A stretch of 64,000 nt of DNA from contig CAWDUQ010000001.1 of the NCBI GenBank assembly GCA_963805495.1, positions 310,001 through 374,000 on the forward strand, given 5' to 3'. This document shows positions 33,404 through 42,261 of this stretch, one piece after another (position 1 is the first letter of the stretch; each line of letters starts with the position of its first letter). Made by a program: the position numbers and the translations under genes. The DNA is from DAHUXD01 sp963805495. GTDB lineage: Bacteria > Acidobacteriota > Thermoanaerobaculia > UBA5066 > Gp7-AA6. The notes under the pieces are model-generated. The model was not told where the DNA came from. It saw only the letters and a list, made by a program, of their open reading frames with translations, and did not search any database.

Positions 33404-34576
33404 TCAGAACGGCTCGGCCACGGCCTCGGGGGACGGAGCGCTCTGGTTGCCGGCGCGGTCGACCGACCGGACGGTGTACACGTACTTCTTCCCCGGCCGC
33501 GCGCCGAGGTCGTTGAAGAACGGGTCGACGATCGGCTCCTTCGTCAGCGGGACGGGCGGCCCTCCGGCAACCGAGCGGAAAACGAGGTACCCCGCAAGGT
33601 CGGGCGAATCGACCGGGTCCCAGAGGAGTCGGACGAGGTTGCCCTCCGAGAGGGCGTCGACGCGCGTCGGCGACTTCGGGGGATAGATGTCGCGCGGCAC
33701 CGCGACGATCTCGTCGGCCGGCAGCCCCTCGACCCTGGGGTTCTTCGCGAGCACGGCGCGCACGGTGTAAGCGAGGGGAACGCCGTACGGCGCCGTCAGA
33801 TCCACGAAGGACGTCCCCGCAACGGGAGCCGCGGTCAGCGGCGTCTCGTACGCCTCCTGCGACAGAGGGCGGCGGTAGACGCGATAGCCGCCGATTTCGA
33901 CTGGCTGCTGGAGGACGTTCTTCGCAGGCGCGGTCCATTCGAGGCAGACGCGTCCTTCCTCGAGGATCGGCGGCAGGAGCTCGGGCGCCTGGGGGGCGAT
34001 CTCGGGCGTGAGAACGACGATGTTCGAGAGGGGGCTGCGCTCGCCGTTCTTCCGCACCGACACGACGGCATAGGCCAGAGGCTCGGGCCCTTTCTCCTGC
34101 GTGAAGAGGGTCAGGAGCGAGTCGCGGTAGACGACCGAGGCGCCCCGGGTCGCCTCGGCGATCGCGGCGAGGTCGAGGCCCGCGGTGAGACGCGCATCCC
34201 GGTAAAAGGCCTCCTCGGCCAGACGCACGTTCGTCGCCGACCGGCGTGCGGTCGTTCCCAGGCCGCGCAGCTCGCCCGTCGATCCCGCCGACGGGGCAGG
34301 CGCCGCCGGACCGGCCGCCGCGCGCGGCGGGGCCGTCAGGGCGGCCGAGGGATTGACGACGCGGTAGACCTCGATCGCTCCGAGGTCCGTCAGCGGCGCT
34401 CCCGTCTGGAGCCGGTCGGGAAACGTGAACGTCAGGACGGCGTCGTCGCCTTCCTGCTCGACGGCGAGGTCCTTGACGGCGTTGGGCCCGCTCGGCAGGG
34501 GCGGCTGCGGGTCGCCCTTCTTGCCGCAGGCGAGCGCCAGCAGGCAGATCGCGACCGAAATCCGAAGGCGCTTCAT
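33404..34576 (-). CDS. Fibronectin-type-III lipoprotein
   Basis: The 390-residue protein has a lipobox, ICLLALACGKKGDPQPP, with the lipid-bearing Cys at about residue 17. Three FN3-like beta-sandwich domains can be traced, each ending with a Tyr-rich strand: EPLAYAVVSVRKNGERSPLS, VPLAYTVRAVLAKNP and KKYVYTVRSVDRAGNQSAPS. It is an envelope-anchored protein of unknown role. The CGKKGDPQPP start also resembles small LptM-like lipoproteins. It sits downstream of hslU on the same strand, 76 nt apart. Confidence 0.8.
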   Translation of the reverse strand: MKRLRISVAICLLALACGKKGDPQPPLPSGPNAVKDLAVEQEGDDAVLTFTFPDRLQTGAPLTDLGAIEVYRVVNPSAALTAPPRAAAGPAAPAPSAGSTGELRGLGTTARRSATNVRLAEEAFYRDARLTAGLDLAAIAEATRGASVVYRDSLLTLFTQEKGPEPLAYAVVSVRKNGERSPLSNIVVLTPEIAPQAPELLPPILEEGRVCLEWTAPAKNVLQQPVEIGGYRVYRRPLSQEAYETPLTAAPVAGTSFVDLTAPYGVPLAYTVRAVLAKNPRVEGLPADEIVAVPRDIYPPKSPTRVDALSEGNLVRLLWDPVDSPDLAGYLVFRSVAGGPPVPLTKEPIVDPFFNDLGARPGKKYVYTVRSVDRAGNQSAPSPEAVAEPF

Positions 34577-34652
34577 AGAAACTGATGTTTCCACGGGAGA
34601 GGATACCGAAGAGACTTCCCCTCCCATGTCGGTCGGCCCGCGCAGCGGGCCG

Positions 34653-36011
34653 CTACAGGACGTAACGCGACAGGTCCTCGTCCTTGACGAGATCGGCCAG
34701 CGCCGCCTGCACGTCGGAGATCTCGATGCGGATCGCCTTGCCCGCGTTCTCCGGCCCCTCGAAGGAGATGTCTTCGAGCAACCGCTCGAGGATCGTGTGC
34801 AGCCGCCGCGCGCCGATGTTCTCGAGCGCGCGATTGACGCGCTCGGCGTCGCGCGCGATCTCGCCGATCGCGTCGTCGGAAAACGACAGGTCGACGTTCT
34901 CGGCGCCGAGCAGTGCCCGGTACTGCTTGAGCAGGGCGTTCTCGGGCTCCGTCAGGATCCGCACGAAGTCCGCCTCCGTCAGCGAGTCGAGTTCGACGCG
35001 GATCGGGAAGCGGCCCTGGAGCTCCGGGATCAGGTCCGAGGGCTTCGATACGTGAAACGCGCCCGCGGCGATGAACAGCACGTGGTCGGTCTTGACGAAC
35101 CCGTACTTGGTGTTGACGGAGGTTCCCTCGACGATCGGCAGCAGGTCCCGCTGCACGCCCTCGCGCGAGACGTCGGGGCCTCGGCCGCCGGACTCGCGCC
35201 CCGCGACCTTGTCGATCTCGTCCAGGAAAACGATGCCGGAGGACTGCGCGCGCTCGACCGCCTCGCGGGCGACCTGGCCGGGGTCGATCAGGCGCCCCTC
35301 CTCCTCCGCCTGGAGGATCTGGCGGGCCTCGGCCACGGAGGTTTTCCGGCGCTTCTTCTTTCCGCCGAAGAGCCCGGGGAGCATCTCCTTGACGTTGATG
35401 TCCATCTCCTCGACGCCCTGGTTGGTGACGATCTCGAAGGACGGAAACGTCTTGTCGGCGACCTCGACCTCGACCATGCGGTCCTCGAGCTTGCCCTCGC
35501 GGAGCATCGTGCGGAACCGGTTCCGCGTCTCCTCCGCCTCGGTGTCGCCCATCGACGGCAGGAGCAGATCGAGCAGGCGCGCCTCGGCGCGGCTCTGGGC
35601 GCGGTCCCGGATCTCGAGAGTCTTCTCCTCGCGAACCATCTGCACGGCGACCTCGGTCAGGTCCCGCACGATCGACTCCACGTCGCGGCCGACGTAGCCG
35701 ACTTCGGTGAACTTCGAGGCCTCGACCTTGAGAAAGGGCGCGTCGGCGAGGCGCGCCAGACGACGCGCGATCTCGGTCTTGCCGACGCCCGTCGGCCCGA
35801 TCATGAGGATGTTCTTCGGCAGGACCTCGCGCGACATCTCGGGCGACAGGCGCTGCCGGCGCCAGCGGTTACGGAGCGCAATCGCCACGGCCTTCTTCGC
35901 GCGCCGCTGGCCGATGACGTACTTGTCGAGCTCGACGACGATCTCGCGGGGGGTGCGGGCGGCGGTCGCGGGCGCCTGGGCTTCGTGCTCGCCCGGCATC
36001 AGGAAAACCAT
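34653..36011 (-). CDS. hslU: HslU ATPase subunit of HslUV protease
   Basis: HslU is the AAA+ unfoldase feeding the HslV peptidase. Motifs: ELDKYVIGQRRAKKAVAIAL at the N-terminus, Walker A GPTGVGKTEIARRLA, the pore loop region KFTEVGYVGRDVESIVRDL, Walker B IVFLDEIDKVA, then AAGAFHVSKPSDLIPELQGR (sensor and I-domain junction) and the C-terminal hook LSRYVL that docks into HslV. The 452-residue length is normal. ATG 36011 overlaps the hslV stop (ATGA). Confidence 0.97.
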   Translation of the reverse strand: MVFLMPGEHEAQAPATAARTPREIVVELDKYVIGQRRAKKAVAIALRNRWRRQRLSPEMSREVLPKNILMIGPTGVGKTEIARRLARLADAPFLKVEASKFTEVGYVGRDVESIVRDLTEVAVQMVREEKTLEIRDRAQSRAEARLLDLLLPSMGDTEAEETRNRFRTMLREGKLEDRMVEVEVADKTFPSFEIVTNQGVEEMDINVKEMLPGLFGGKKKRRKTSVAEARQILQAEEEGRLIDPGQVAREAVERAQSSGIVFLDEIDKVAGRESGGRGPDVSREGVQRDLLPIVEGTSVNTKYGFVKTDHVLFIAAGAFHVSKPSDLIPELQGRFPIRVELDSLTEADFVRILTEPENALLKQYRALLGAENVDLSFSDDAIGEIARDAERVNRALENIGARRLHTILERLLEDISFEGPENAGKAIRIEISDVQAALADLVKDEDLSRYVL

Positions 36012-36547
36012 CAGAGCTCCTCGAGCGTGATGTGGTCGTTGGTGTAGATGTCGATCTGCGAGGCGACCAGCAGGGACTCGCGCGCGACGTCCGACGCCGA
36101 CATGTCCGGCCGGTGCTTGATCAATGCGCGCGCCGCGGCGAGGGCGTAGGCGCCGCCCGAGCCGATCGCGAGCACGCCCTCTTCCGGCGAGATGAGGTCG
36201 CCCGTGCCGGAGATCAGAAGCGAGCTCTGGCGGTCCGCGACGATGAGCAGGGCCTCGAGCTGGCGCAGCATCTTGTCGGTGCGCCAGTCCTTGGCGAGCT
36301 CGATCGCCGAGCGCTCGAGGTTGCCGCGGTGCTCGTCGAGCTTGCCCTCGAAGCGGGAAAAGAGAGCGAAGGCGTCGGCGGAGGACCCGGCGAAGCCGGC
36401 GATCACGGAGCCGCCCGCGAGCCGGCGGATCTTCGCCGCCGTCTGCTTCATGACGGTGGTTCCGAGCGTCACCTGGCCGTCCGAGGCCATCGCCACCTTG
36501 CCTTCCCGGCGCACGCACAGGACGGTCGTGGAGTGCCACTTTTGCAT
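36011..36547 (-). CDS. hslV: HslV peptidase subunit
   Basis: HslV is the proteasome-like threonine peptidase of the HslUV complex. The N-terminus MQKWHSTTVLCVRREGKVAM shows a short propeptide before the catalytic Thr (first of the TT pair), followed by DGQVTLGTTVMKQTAAKIRR. GFAGSSADAFALFSRFEGKL and AIGSGGAYALAAARAL are conserved. The 178-residue length is standard. There is no Shine-Dalgarno, but TATCCT lies 7 nt upstream of ATG 36547. Confidence 0.97.
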   Translation of the reverse strand: MQKWHSTTVLCVRREGKVAMASDGQVTLGTTVMKQTAAKIRRLAGGSVIAGFAGSSADAFALFSRFEGKLDEHRGNLERSAIELAKDWRTDKMLRQLEALLIVADRQSSLLISGTGDLISPEEGVLAIGSGGAYALAAARALIKHRPDMSASDVARESLLVASQIDIYTNDHITLEEL

Positions 36548-36554
36548 CGGGAGG

Positions 36555-36560
36555 AGGATA
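36555..36560 (-). promoter_or_regulatory. -10 hexamer of a leaderless start (hslV)
   Basis: Minus-strand TATCCT, 7 nt before ATG 36547. Confidence 0.45.
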
Positions 36561-36628
36561 CCCTAGCGGCCCGTCAGCGGTCAGGCGGAAGAGGCCGGCG
36601 GGGCATCGGGCGCAACGCCGCCGACGGA

Positions 36629-37867
36629 TTAAGGCCGACGGCCCACCGATCCGGAAAGCACCTTGATCGCGGCCTCGATGACCGCATCTTCCTGCCCCTC
36701 GCCAACCGCGGGCCGGTCCGCCACCGCCACGTCCGGATCGACGCCCCGGCCCTCGTAGCTCTTTCCGTCGAGGCTCTCGATCGCACGCTCGGAGAACCAC
36801 AGCGTCGAGCCGTCGGGCAGCGGCACGGCGGAGGCGCCGCCGCTCGCCATGCCGGCGGTCGTCTCGCCCACGATCGGGCCGGTCGAATGCGCCCGGAACT
36901 TCAGAGCGAGGGCTTCCGCATTCGACGCCGTTCCCGAATTCGTCAGCAACGCCACCGGCAGGGGCCGATACACCGGCGGCACGAGGCGCTTCCCGTCGCG
37001 GTCGACAACGTAGTAGTCGCCGCTGTCCCATCGTCCCCGGAGAAAAGTCGCCAGGATGTTGGGATCGTAGCCGCCGCTGTTGCCGCGCACGTCGAGGAGA
37101 AATCCCTCGATCGAGGGCCAGTCCGCGAGCCCGGCGCGTCCCTGGGCCGCGATCGAGCGGTCGGACAGCATGTCGACGACGACGAGGGCCGTCTCGGCGC
37201 TCATCCCCCACAGACGCGCGTAGCCCCAGGCCTTGCCGTCGCGCCGGATCACACGCGCGCTCTTCCAGGCGAGTGCGTCGCCGCCCTCCTCGGGTGTACG
37301 GACGAGGCGGTCGGTCCGGGGCGCTTCGCCGGACCGCTGCCACGTCACGCTCACGGCGGAGCCGGCCGGGCCCTCGAAGACCAAGAAGAGGTCTCGGAAG
37401 TTGACGCGTCCGGCGCCGTAGGCCCGGCCGTCGACGGCCAGGATGCGGTCGCCGATCCGAAGGCCCGCCTTCTCGGCGGAGGTGCCGGGGACGACGCCCT
37501 TGACGGCATAGCCGCCCGAGTCCTGTCCGATCCGCAAACCCGCCGTCGCCCATGCCCGCTCGGGCAGGCGGCCCGGCGGCACGCGGAAGGTGTGCGAGTC
37601 GTTGAGCGTCCCGATGAGGCGGTCGTAGATCGCGTCCTGCTCGGACGGCGAGGGCGATGCCGCGAGCTCTGCGGCCGCCTTCGCGACCGCGCCGCTCCAA
37701 TCGACGTCCTTCAGCTTCGAGTCGTAGAAGCGGTCGCGGATCGTCCGGTCGATCTCCGCGAGAACGGGCGGCCGCGGGGCCGGCTGCGCCGCCGCCCCTC
37801 CCGCGAGCAGTCCGAGGACGACGGACCACCCGGCGCCGAAGGCCGCGCTAAGCCTTCGGGTGCGCAT
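36629..37867 (-). CDS. S41-family (C-terminal processing type) peptidase with PDZ domain
   Basis: The 412-residue exported protease has a signal peptide (GWSVVLGLLAGGAAAQP). A helical N-terminal domain is followed by a PDZ domain (KGVVPGTSAEKAGLRIGDRI with LAVDGRAY). The S41 core has FLLDVRGNSGGYDPN and the nucleophile in LTNSGTASNAEALAL, Ser near residue 315, then IVGETTAGMASGG. Periplasmic tail-specific proteolysis is likely. ATG 37867 overlaps the xerC end by 20 nt and is preferred over a longer frame because AGGT precedes it. It sits between xerC and hslVU. Confidence 0.87.
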   Translation of the reverse strand: MRTRRLSAAFGAGWSVVLGLLAGGAAAQPAPRPPVLAEIDRTIRDRFYDSKLKDVDWSGAVAKAAAELAASPSPSEQDAIYDRLIGTLNDSHTFRVPPGRLPERAWATAGLRIGQDSGGYAVKGVVPGTSAEKAGLRIGDRILAVDGRAYGAGRVNFRDLFLVFEGPAGSAVSVTWQRSGEAPRTDRLVRTPEEGGDALAWKSARVIRRDGKAWGYARLWGMSAETALVVVDMLSDRSIAAQGRAGLADWPSIEGFLLDVRGNSGGYDPNILATFLRGRWDSGDYYVVDRDGKRLVPPVYRPLPVALLTNSGTASNAEALALKFRAHSTGPIVGETTAGMASGGASAVPLPDGSTLWFSERAIESLDGKSYEGRGVDPDVAVADRPAVGEGQEDAVIEAAIKVLSGSVGRRP

Positions 37868-38771
37868 TTCGGTAGACCTCGGCGAGCCTCGCGGCATCGA
37901 GGTGAGTGTATTTCTGTGTCGTCGAGAGCGAGGCGTGCCCCAGAAGCTCCTGGATCGCGCGCAGGTCCGCGCCCGCCTGCAGCAGGTGGGTCGCGAAGGT
38001 GTGCCGGAGGGCGTGCGGTGAAATCTCTTCGGGCAGGCCGGCGGCGCGCAGCCGCCGCTTGAGGAGGCGCGCCATCGAGCGGGTCGTCAGCCGGCCGCCG
38101 CGGGCGTTGACGAAAAGGGGCGCGGACCGTCCGGCGTCCGCAGCGCGGTGTCGCAGGGCGTCCCGGGAGGGAAGGTACTCGCGCAGGGCCTCGTCGGCCG
38201 CGTCGCCGAAGGGGACGATGCGCTGCCGGCTCCCCTTGCCCGTGACGCGCAGAAGGCGCGCGCCGAAGTCGACGTCCTCGAGATCGAGCCCCGCCACTTC
38301 CGAGACGCGCAGGCCGGTGGCGTACAGGAGCTCGAAGAGCGCGCGCTCGCGCTCGGGGACGAACGTTTCGCCCTCGTCGGCCGTAAGGAGCTTTTCCGTG
38401 TCCGGGAGCGTCATCGCCCGGGGAAGCGTCTTCGGCACCCTCGGGGACGGCAGGCCCCGGGCCGGGTTCTTCTCGAGATACCCCTCGCGGCCGGCCCACC
38501 GGAAGAAGGACCGCAGCGTCGAAAGGTGCCGGGCGAGCGAGCGGTTGACGAGGCCGTCCCGGTGGAGGTGGGCGAGGTAGGACCGCACCGCGAGCGTGTC
38601 GATCCGCGACAGCGGCGTCCGGGCCGCCGGCTCGTTCGCGAACTCGCGCTCCCAGAAGTCGACGAACCGCGCCAGGTCCTTTCCGTAGGCCTCGACGGTC
38701 CGGGGGGAAAAGCGTCGCTCGTCGGCCACGTAGCTCGCAAAGCCGTCGATCGCCCGCGAAAGCGAGATCAC
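37848..38771 (-). CDS. xerC: XerC/XerD-type tyrosine recombinase
   Basis: This 307-residue recombinase resolves chromosome dimers at dif with a partner Xer protein. All catalytic residues are in the right places: R155 (ATGLRVSE), K179 (GKGSRQR), H253 and R256 (HALRHTFATHLL), H279 (LLGHASLSTTQ) and the nucleophile Y288 (KYTH). The N-terminal SAM-like DNA-binding domain is complete. Linkage to hslVU recalls the xerC-hslV-hslU order in many bacteria and supports the XerC rather than XerD name. Confidence 0.9.
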   Translation of the reverse strand: MISLSRAIDGFASYVADERRFSPRTVEAYGKDLARFVDFWEREFANEPAARTPLSRIDTLAVRSYLAHLHRDGLVNRSLARHLSTLRSFFRWAGREGYLEKNPARGLPSPRVPKTLPRAMTLPDTEKLLTADEGETFVPERERALFELLYATGLRVSEVAGLDLEDVDFGARLLRVTGKGSRQRIVPFGDAADEALREYLPSRDALRHRAADAGRSAPLFVNARGGRLTTRSMARLLKRRLRAAGLPEEISPHALRHTFATHLLQAGADLRAIQELLGHASLSTTQKYTHLDAARLAEVYRNAHPKA

Positions 38772-38779
38772 GCCCGAAC

Positions 38780-38785
38780 AGTGTA
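38780..38785 (-). promoter_or_regulatory. -10 hexamer of a leaderless start (xerC)
   Basis: Minus-strand TACACT, 8 nt before GTG 38771. Confidence 0.45.
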
Positions 38786-38805
38786 GCGCGCCGCGGCGCC
38801 GGCCT

Positions 38806-38811
38806 TAGAAT
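38806..38811 (+). promoter_or_regulatory. -10 hexamer of a leaderless start (DUF1015 gene)
   Basis: TAGAAT, 8 nt before ATG 38820, back to back with the xerC box. Confidence 0.5.
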
Positions 38812-38819
38812 GCCCCGCC

Positions 38820-40091
38820 ATGGAATTGCGACCGTTCCGCTCGATCCGGTTCTCGCCGCGCGTGATCCTCGAGCGCGGGCTCTCCAACGTCTTCGCGCCG
38901 CCGTACGACCAGATCTCTCCCGAGCTGCAGGACCGTCTCTACGCGCGGGCGCCCGAGAACATCGTGCGCATCACGTACCCGAAGAAGGACGCCGCGGACC
39001 CCTACGCCGAGGCCGCGAAGACGCAGGCCGAGTGGCTCGCGTCCGGGATACTCGAGAAGGAGCGCCGGCCCGCCCTCTGGAACTACCGCCAGTCCTTCAC
39101 CGAGGGCGGGAAGACGCACGTCCGGGAGGCACTCGTGGGCCTCGTCCGGCTCGAAGAGTATGACCGGGGAACGATCCAACCGCACGAGCGGACCCTCGCC
39201 AAGCCCAAGGCGGACCGCCTCGCGCTCCTCTCGGCGACGAAGGCGGACCTCGAGCTGATCTTCCTCCTGACGCGCGCCCCGCTGTCGGCGGCCCTCGGCA
39301 CGCGGCGAACGCCGAATCTCTCGGCCGAGAGCCCGGACGGCGTCCGCCACGACGCCTTTCGCATCTCGGACTACGCCGCTCACGTCGAGCTCCAGGGCCT
39401 CGTCAAGAACGCCGAGGCGATCATCGCCGACGGCCATCACCGCTACGAGACCGCTCTCGCCTTTTCGAAGGACCCCGCGGCGGAGAAGCTCCCCGGCGCG
39501 AAGTACAAGCTCTGCGCGATCGTCGACATGGCCTCGCCGGGCGTGATCGTCCGTCCGATTCACCGCCTGCTGTTCGACATGCCGGACTGGCGGCCCGTCC
39601 GGACACTCCACTCCGCGCGCGACTACTTCGATCTGAAGGAGTTCGAATCTCCCGCCGACGCGCACGCCGCCCTCGAGGCCCACGCGCGCCGCTTTCCGGC
39701 GTTCGTGCTGTATGCCCCGCCGTCGAAGGCCGTGCTCATGACGCTCAAGGAGAAACCGGAGCCCCTGCCGTGGCCGGAGGGCCGCTCGGAGGAGTGGAAA
39801 GCGCTCGACGTCGCGGCCCTCGAGGTCGCGTTCTTCGACAAGCTGCTCGGCATCCGCACCGACGCGATCGCTCAGGGAGAACGGATCTCCTTCACCTCGG
39901 ACGCCGACGGCGCCATCGCCGCCGTCGACGGCGGGAAAGCCCAGGCCGCGATCCTGATGCGGGCGACGACGGTCTCCGACGTGGAAGCCGTCGTGGGCGC
40001 GGGCGACCGCCTGCCGCAGAAGTCGACGCACTTCTTCCCGAAGATGTACTCGGGACTGTTCGGCGTTTCGCTCGAGGACGCGGTGTACTGA
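38820..40091 (+). CDS. DUF1015 family protein
   Basis: This 423-residue cytoplasmic protein matches DUF1015. Motifs are ELRPFRSIRFSPRV and VFAPPYDQISPEL at the N-terminus, GTIQPHERTLAKPKADRLAL, and the family hallmark AIIADGHHRYETALAF. Members are often near serine or phosphoglycerate metabolism genes and have been proposed as kinases acting on small molecules; no such neighbour is present here. A REP element follows the stop. Confidence 0.9.
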   Translation: MELRPFRSIRFSPRVILERGLSNVFAPPYDQISPELQDRLYARAPENIVRITYPKKDAADPYAEAAKTQAEWLASGILEKERRPALWNYRQSFTEGGKTHVREALVGLVRLEEYDRGTIQPHERTLAKPKADRLALLSATKADLELIFLLTRAPLSAALGTRRTPNLSAESPDGVRHDAFRISDYAAHVELQGLVKNAEAIIADGHHRYETALAFSKDPAAEKLPGAKYKLCAIVDMASPGVIVRPIHRLLFDMPDWRPVRTLHSARDYFDLKEFESPADAHAALEAHARRFPAFVLYAPPSKAVLMTLKEKPEPLPWPEGRSEEWKALDVAALEVAFFDKLLGIRTDAIAQGERISFTSDADGAIAAVDGGKAQAAILMRATTVSDVEAVVGAGDRLPQKSTHFFPKMYSGLFGVSLEDAVY

Positions 40092-40094
40092 AGC

Positions 40095-40147
40095 GTAGGG
40101 GCGGCCCTTGCGGCCGCCCGCGGGCGGGGACAAGCCCCGCCCCTACG
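40095..40147. repeat. REP-like element (inverted orientation)
   Basis: GTAGGGGCGGCCCTTGCGGC then GGGCGGGGACAAGCCCCGCC, ending CCTACG: the two hairpins appear in the opposite order to most copies. Confidence 0.9.
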
Positions 40148-40159
40148 TCCCGGGGCCCG

Positions 40160-40978
40160 ATGCCACCGACCGTCGAAGACATCGTCGCGCGCGCCGAATC
40201 GCTCCGGGCGGCGGGCCGCGCCGAGGAGGCGATCGCGGCGTGCGACGAGGCCTTGACGCTCCAGCCCGATTGCCTTCCCGCCCACGTCTGCATGGCGCGG
40301 GCAAAGCTTCCGGGCGAGGACTACCTCGCGCACCTGACGCGGTTCCACGAAATGCTCGCACCGCGGGTGTACCTCGAGATCGGCGTCGACGCGGGCCGGA
40401 CTCTCTCGCTCGCACGCCCGCCCACGCTCGCCCTCGGCGTCGATCCGACCGCGAAAGAAGGCGGTGTCTTCGCCGCGCCGACGCGGCTGTTTCCGGTCGA
40501 GAGCGACGTCTTCTTCTCGTCCGGTCAGGCCGCGGAGGCGCTCGCGGGCCGGCCCGTCGATCTCGCCTTCGTCGACGGCCTCCATCTCTTCGAACAGGCA
40601 CTCTCCGACTTCATCCACGTCGAGCGCCACGCCGCGGCGGACTCCGTCGTCCTCTTTCACGACTGCCTTCCGCTGACGCCGGCGACGGCGTCGCGGAATC
40701 GAACGACGGGATTCTGGTCCGGCGACGTCTGGAAGATCGTTCCGATTCTTCAGCGACTGCGGCGGGATCTCACGGTGCTCCTGATCCCGGCCTATCCCAC
40801 CGGACTTCTCGCCGTGACCGGGCTCGATCCCGCCTCGCGGGTGCTCGACGCGGGCTACGCCGCGGCGGTCGGGGAGTGGCGGGACAAAGGCTGGAGCGGC
40901 GGACCCGAAGACCCGCCGCTCCCGATCATCCCCAATCGCTTCGAGGAAGTCCGCGCGCGGCTTCGGCCGCGCGGCTGA
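40160..40978 (+). CDS. TPR plus class I methyltransferase-like protein (Methyltransf_24)
   Basis: The 272-residue protein begins with a short TPR (SLRAAGRAEEAIAACDEALT). A SAM-methyltransferase-like domain follows: PRVYLEIGVDAGRTLSLARP as motif I, PVDLAFVDGLHLFEQALSDF, and HAAADSVVLFHDCLPLTPAT. The LEIGVDxGxTL and FVDGxHxFE pattern is that of Methyltransf_24, common in glycan or antibiotic modification. ATG 40160 lies 13 nt after a REP element. Substrate unknown. Confidence 0.75.
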   Translation: MPPTVEDIVARAESLRAAGRAEEAIAACDEALTLQPDCLPAHVCMARAKLPGEDYLAHLTRFHEMLAPRVYLEIGVDAGRTLSLARPPTLALGVDPTAKEGGVFAAPTRLFPVESDVFFSSGQAAEALAGRPVDLAFVDGLHLFEQALSDFIHVERHAAADSVVLFHDCLPLTPATASRNRTTGFWSGDVWKIVPILQRLRRDLTVLLIPAYPTGLLAVTGLDPASRVLDAGYAAAVGEWRDKGWSGGPEDPPLPIIPNRFEEVRARLRPRG

Positions 40979-40980
40979 GT

Positions 40981-41003
40981 GAGGGCGGGATCCCCGCCCC
41001 TAC
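40981..41003. repeat. Short REP-like remnant
   Basis: GAGGGCGGGATCCCCGCCCC then TAC; its CTA (41000-41002) is the stop codon of the cytochrome c gene. Confidence 0.65.
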
Positions 41004-41341
41004 TTCTTCGGGGCGAAACCCCGCACGTCGTTCTTCACGAGGCTCTGGATCTGCTCGGGCGTCAGCTTCTTGCCGAACGCGGGCATGTCGTCCTTGCCCT
41101 CGGTGACCGACTTGATGAGCGCTTCGTCCGTCTCGTCGGCCTGCCACTCGGCGTCGGTGAAGTTTCGCGCCTTCAGCATCTTCCCCTTCATCGTCCTGGC
41201 CCGGCCGTCGTCTCCGTGGCACTTGGCGCAGTACTTTTCGAAGGTCTCCGAGGGAGCCTTCGTCTCGGCCGCGTAAACCGCGGCCGCGACGCCCACGATC
41301 GAGCCGAACACCAGACCTCCGAGAACCCGGGTCCGCGTCAT
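41000..41341 (-). CDS. Small periplasmic c-type cytochrome
   Basis: The 113-residue protein has a signal peptide (LGGLVFGSIVGVAAAVYAAE). A single haem site is at residues 38-42 (YCAKCHGDDG), and the distal Met ligand is probably M86 (DDMPAFGKKLT). It is a class I, cytochrome c553/cbb3-like electron carrier. ATG 41341 overlaps the SCO1 stop (ATGA), so it is made with the copper chaperone. The TAG stop comes from a REP remnant. Confidence 0.9.
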   Translation of the reverse strand: MTRTRVLGGLVFGSIVGVAAAVYAAETKAPSETFEKYCAKCHGDDGRARTMKGKMLKARNFTDAEWQADETDEALIKSVTEGKDDMPAFGKKLTPEQIQSLVKNDVRGFAPKK

Positions 41342-42261
41342 CCCTTCCTCGCTTTCTGAAGATCCTGGAGAACCGTCTCCGGCTCCCACTGTTCGCCGTA
41401 ATAGATCGTGGCGAGCCTGCCGTCGGGATCGACGATCGCGACGGCCTGCGAGTGCACGATCTGGCCCTTGTCCGGGTAGTAGAGGACGCCGAAGGTCTCG
41501 GCCACGCGTGCCACGGCCTTCGGGTCGCCCGTCAGGAACTTCCAGCGCGCCGGGTCCGCACCCACGTGTTTCGCGAACTCACGAAGGACTTCGGGCGTGT
41601 CGTTCTGCGGATCGACGGTCACCGAGAGGAGCTCGCCGAACTTCTCCTTGACGAGACCCGCCTGGATCTTCGAGAAACGCGCGACCGTCAGGGGGCAGGC
41701 GGTCGCGACCGGGCAGCGCGTGTAGACGAACGTCACCGCCACGGGCTGTCCCCGGAACTGCGAGAGCCGGACGGACGCTCCGGTCTGGTCGGTCAGCGTG
41801 AAGTCCGGCACCAGGTCGCCGACCGCGATTCCCTTGTTGGGCTCGGGCCGCACGCCCGGCCCGCCGAACGGGGTCGGCGTCGGCACGAACCCCTTCGTCA
41901 GGACCTGCTCGAGGAAGTAGGTGCTGCCGTCGACGACGAGCGTCGCCTCGATGCGATCGCCGGGGCGAAGGAACGCGATGACCTTCGGATCGTCCCGGAC
42001 CGGGAAGGCCATCGTCATCGCCGACATGTAGCCCGGGATCTCCTCGTGGCTGACCGTGATCCGGGCGCGCGCGGGGTCGATCGCGGTGATCACGCCGCGC
42101 AGCGGAAAGCGCTTCGCGTCCGGACCGACGGGGGCCGGCTTTTCGACGGCGATCGCCGGCTGCGCGGGGGCGCCGGAGGGCACCTCGGCCTCCCGGCGAC
42201 ACGCCGGAGCGGCGAAGACCGCGAGGGCGAGCACGGCGGCGGCGGCGACGACTCTCTTCAC
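41338..42261 (-). CDS. SCO1/SenC-type protein fused to a CusF-like copper-binding domain
   Basis: The 307-residue protein probably delivers copper to cytochrome oxidase (CuA) in the periplasm. A lipoprotein-type N-terminus ends at C21. Residues about 50-115 form a small OB-like copper domain with ITVSHEEIPGYMSAMTMAFP (H72, M79, M82, M84). The C-terminal thioredoxin-like SCO1 domain has DFTLTDQTGASVRLSQFRG and a CX5C site, C183 and C189 (TRCPVATACPL), instead of the classic CX3C. The conserved His is H270 (IVHSQAVAIVDPDG). GTG 42261 overlaps the DUF4198 stop. Confidence 0.88.
   Translation of the reverse strand: MKRVVAAAAVLALAVFAAPACRREAEVPSGAPAQPAIAVEKPAPVGPDAKRFPLRGVITAIDPARARITVSHEEIPGYMSAMTMAFPVRDDPKVIAFLRPGDRIEATLVVDGSTYFLEQVLTKGFVPTPTPFGGPGVRPEPNKGIAVGDLVPDFTLTDQTGASVRLSQFRGQPVAVTFVYTRCPVATACPLTVARFSKIQAGLVKEKFGELLSVTVDPQNDTPEVLREFAKHVGADPARWKFLTGDPKAVARVAETFGVLYYPDKGQIVHSQAVAIVDPDGRLATIYYGEQWEPETVLQDLQKARKG

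Noticed and set aside
34653..37829. One continuous 1058-codon frame covering hslU and the region upstream
   Set aside because: Only the hslU part (from ATG 36011) is coding. The upstream extension is an out-of-frame reading of hslV and the S41 gene.
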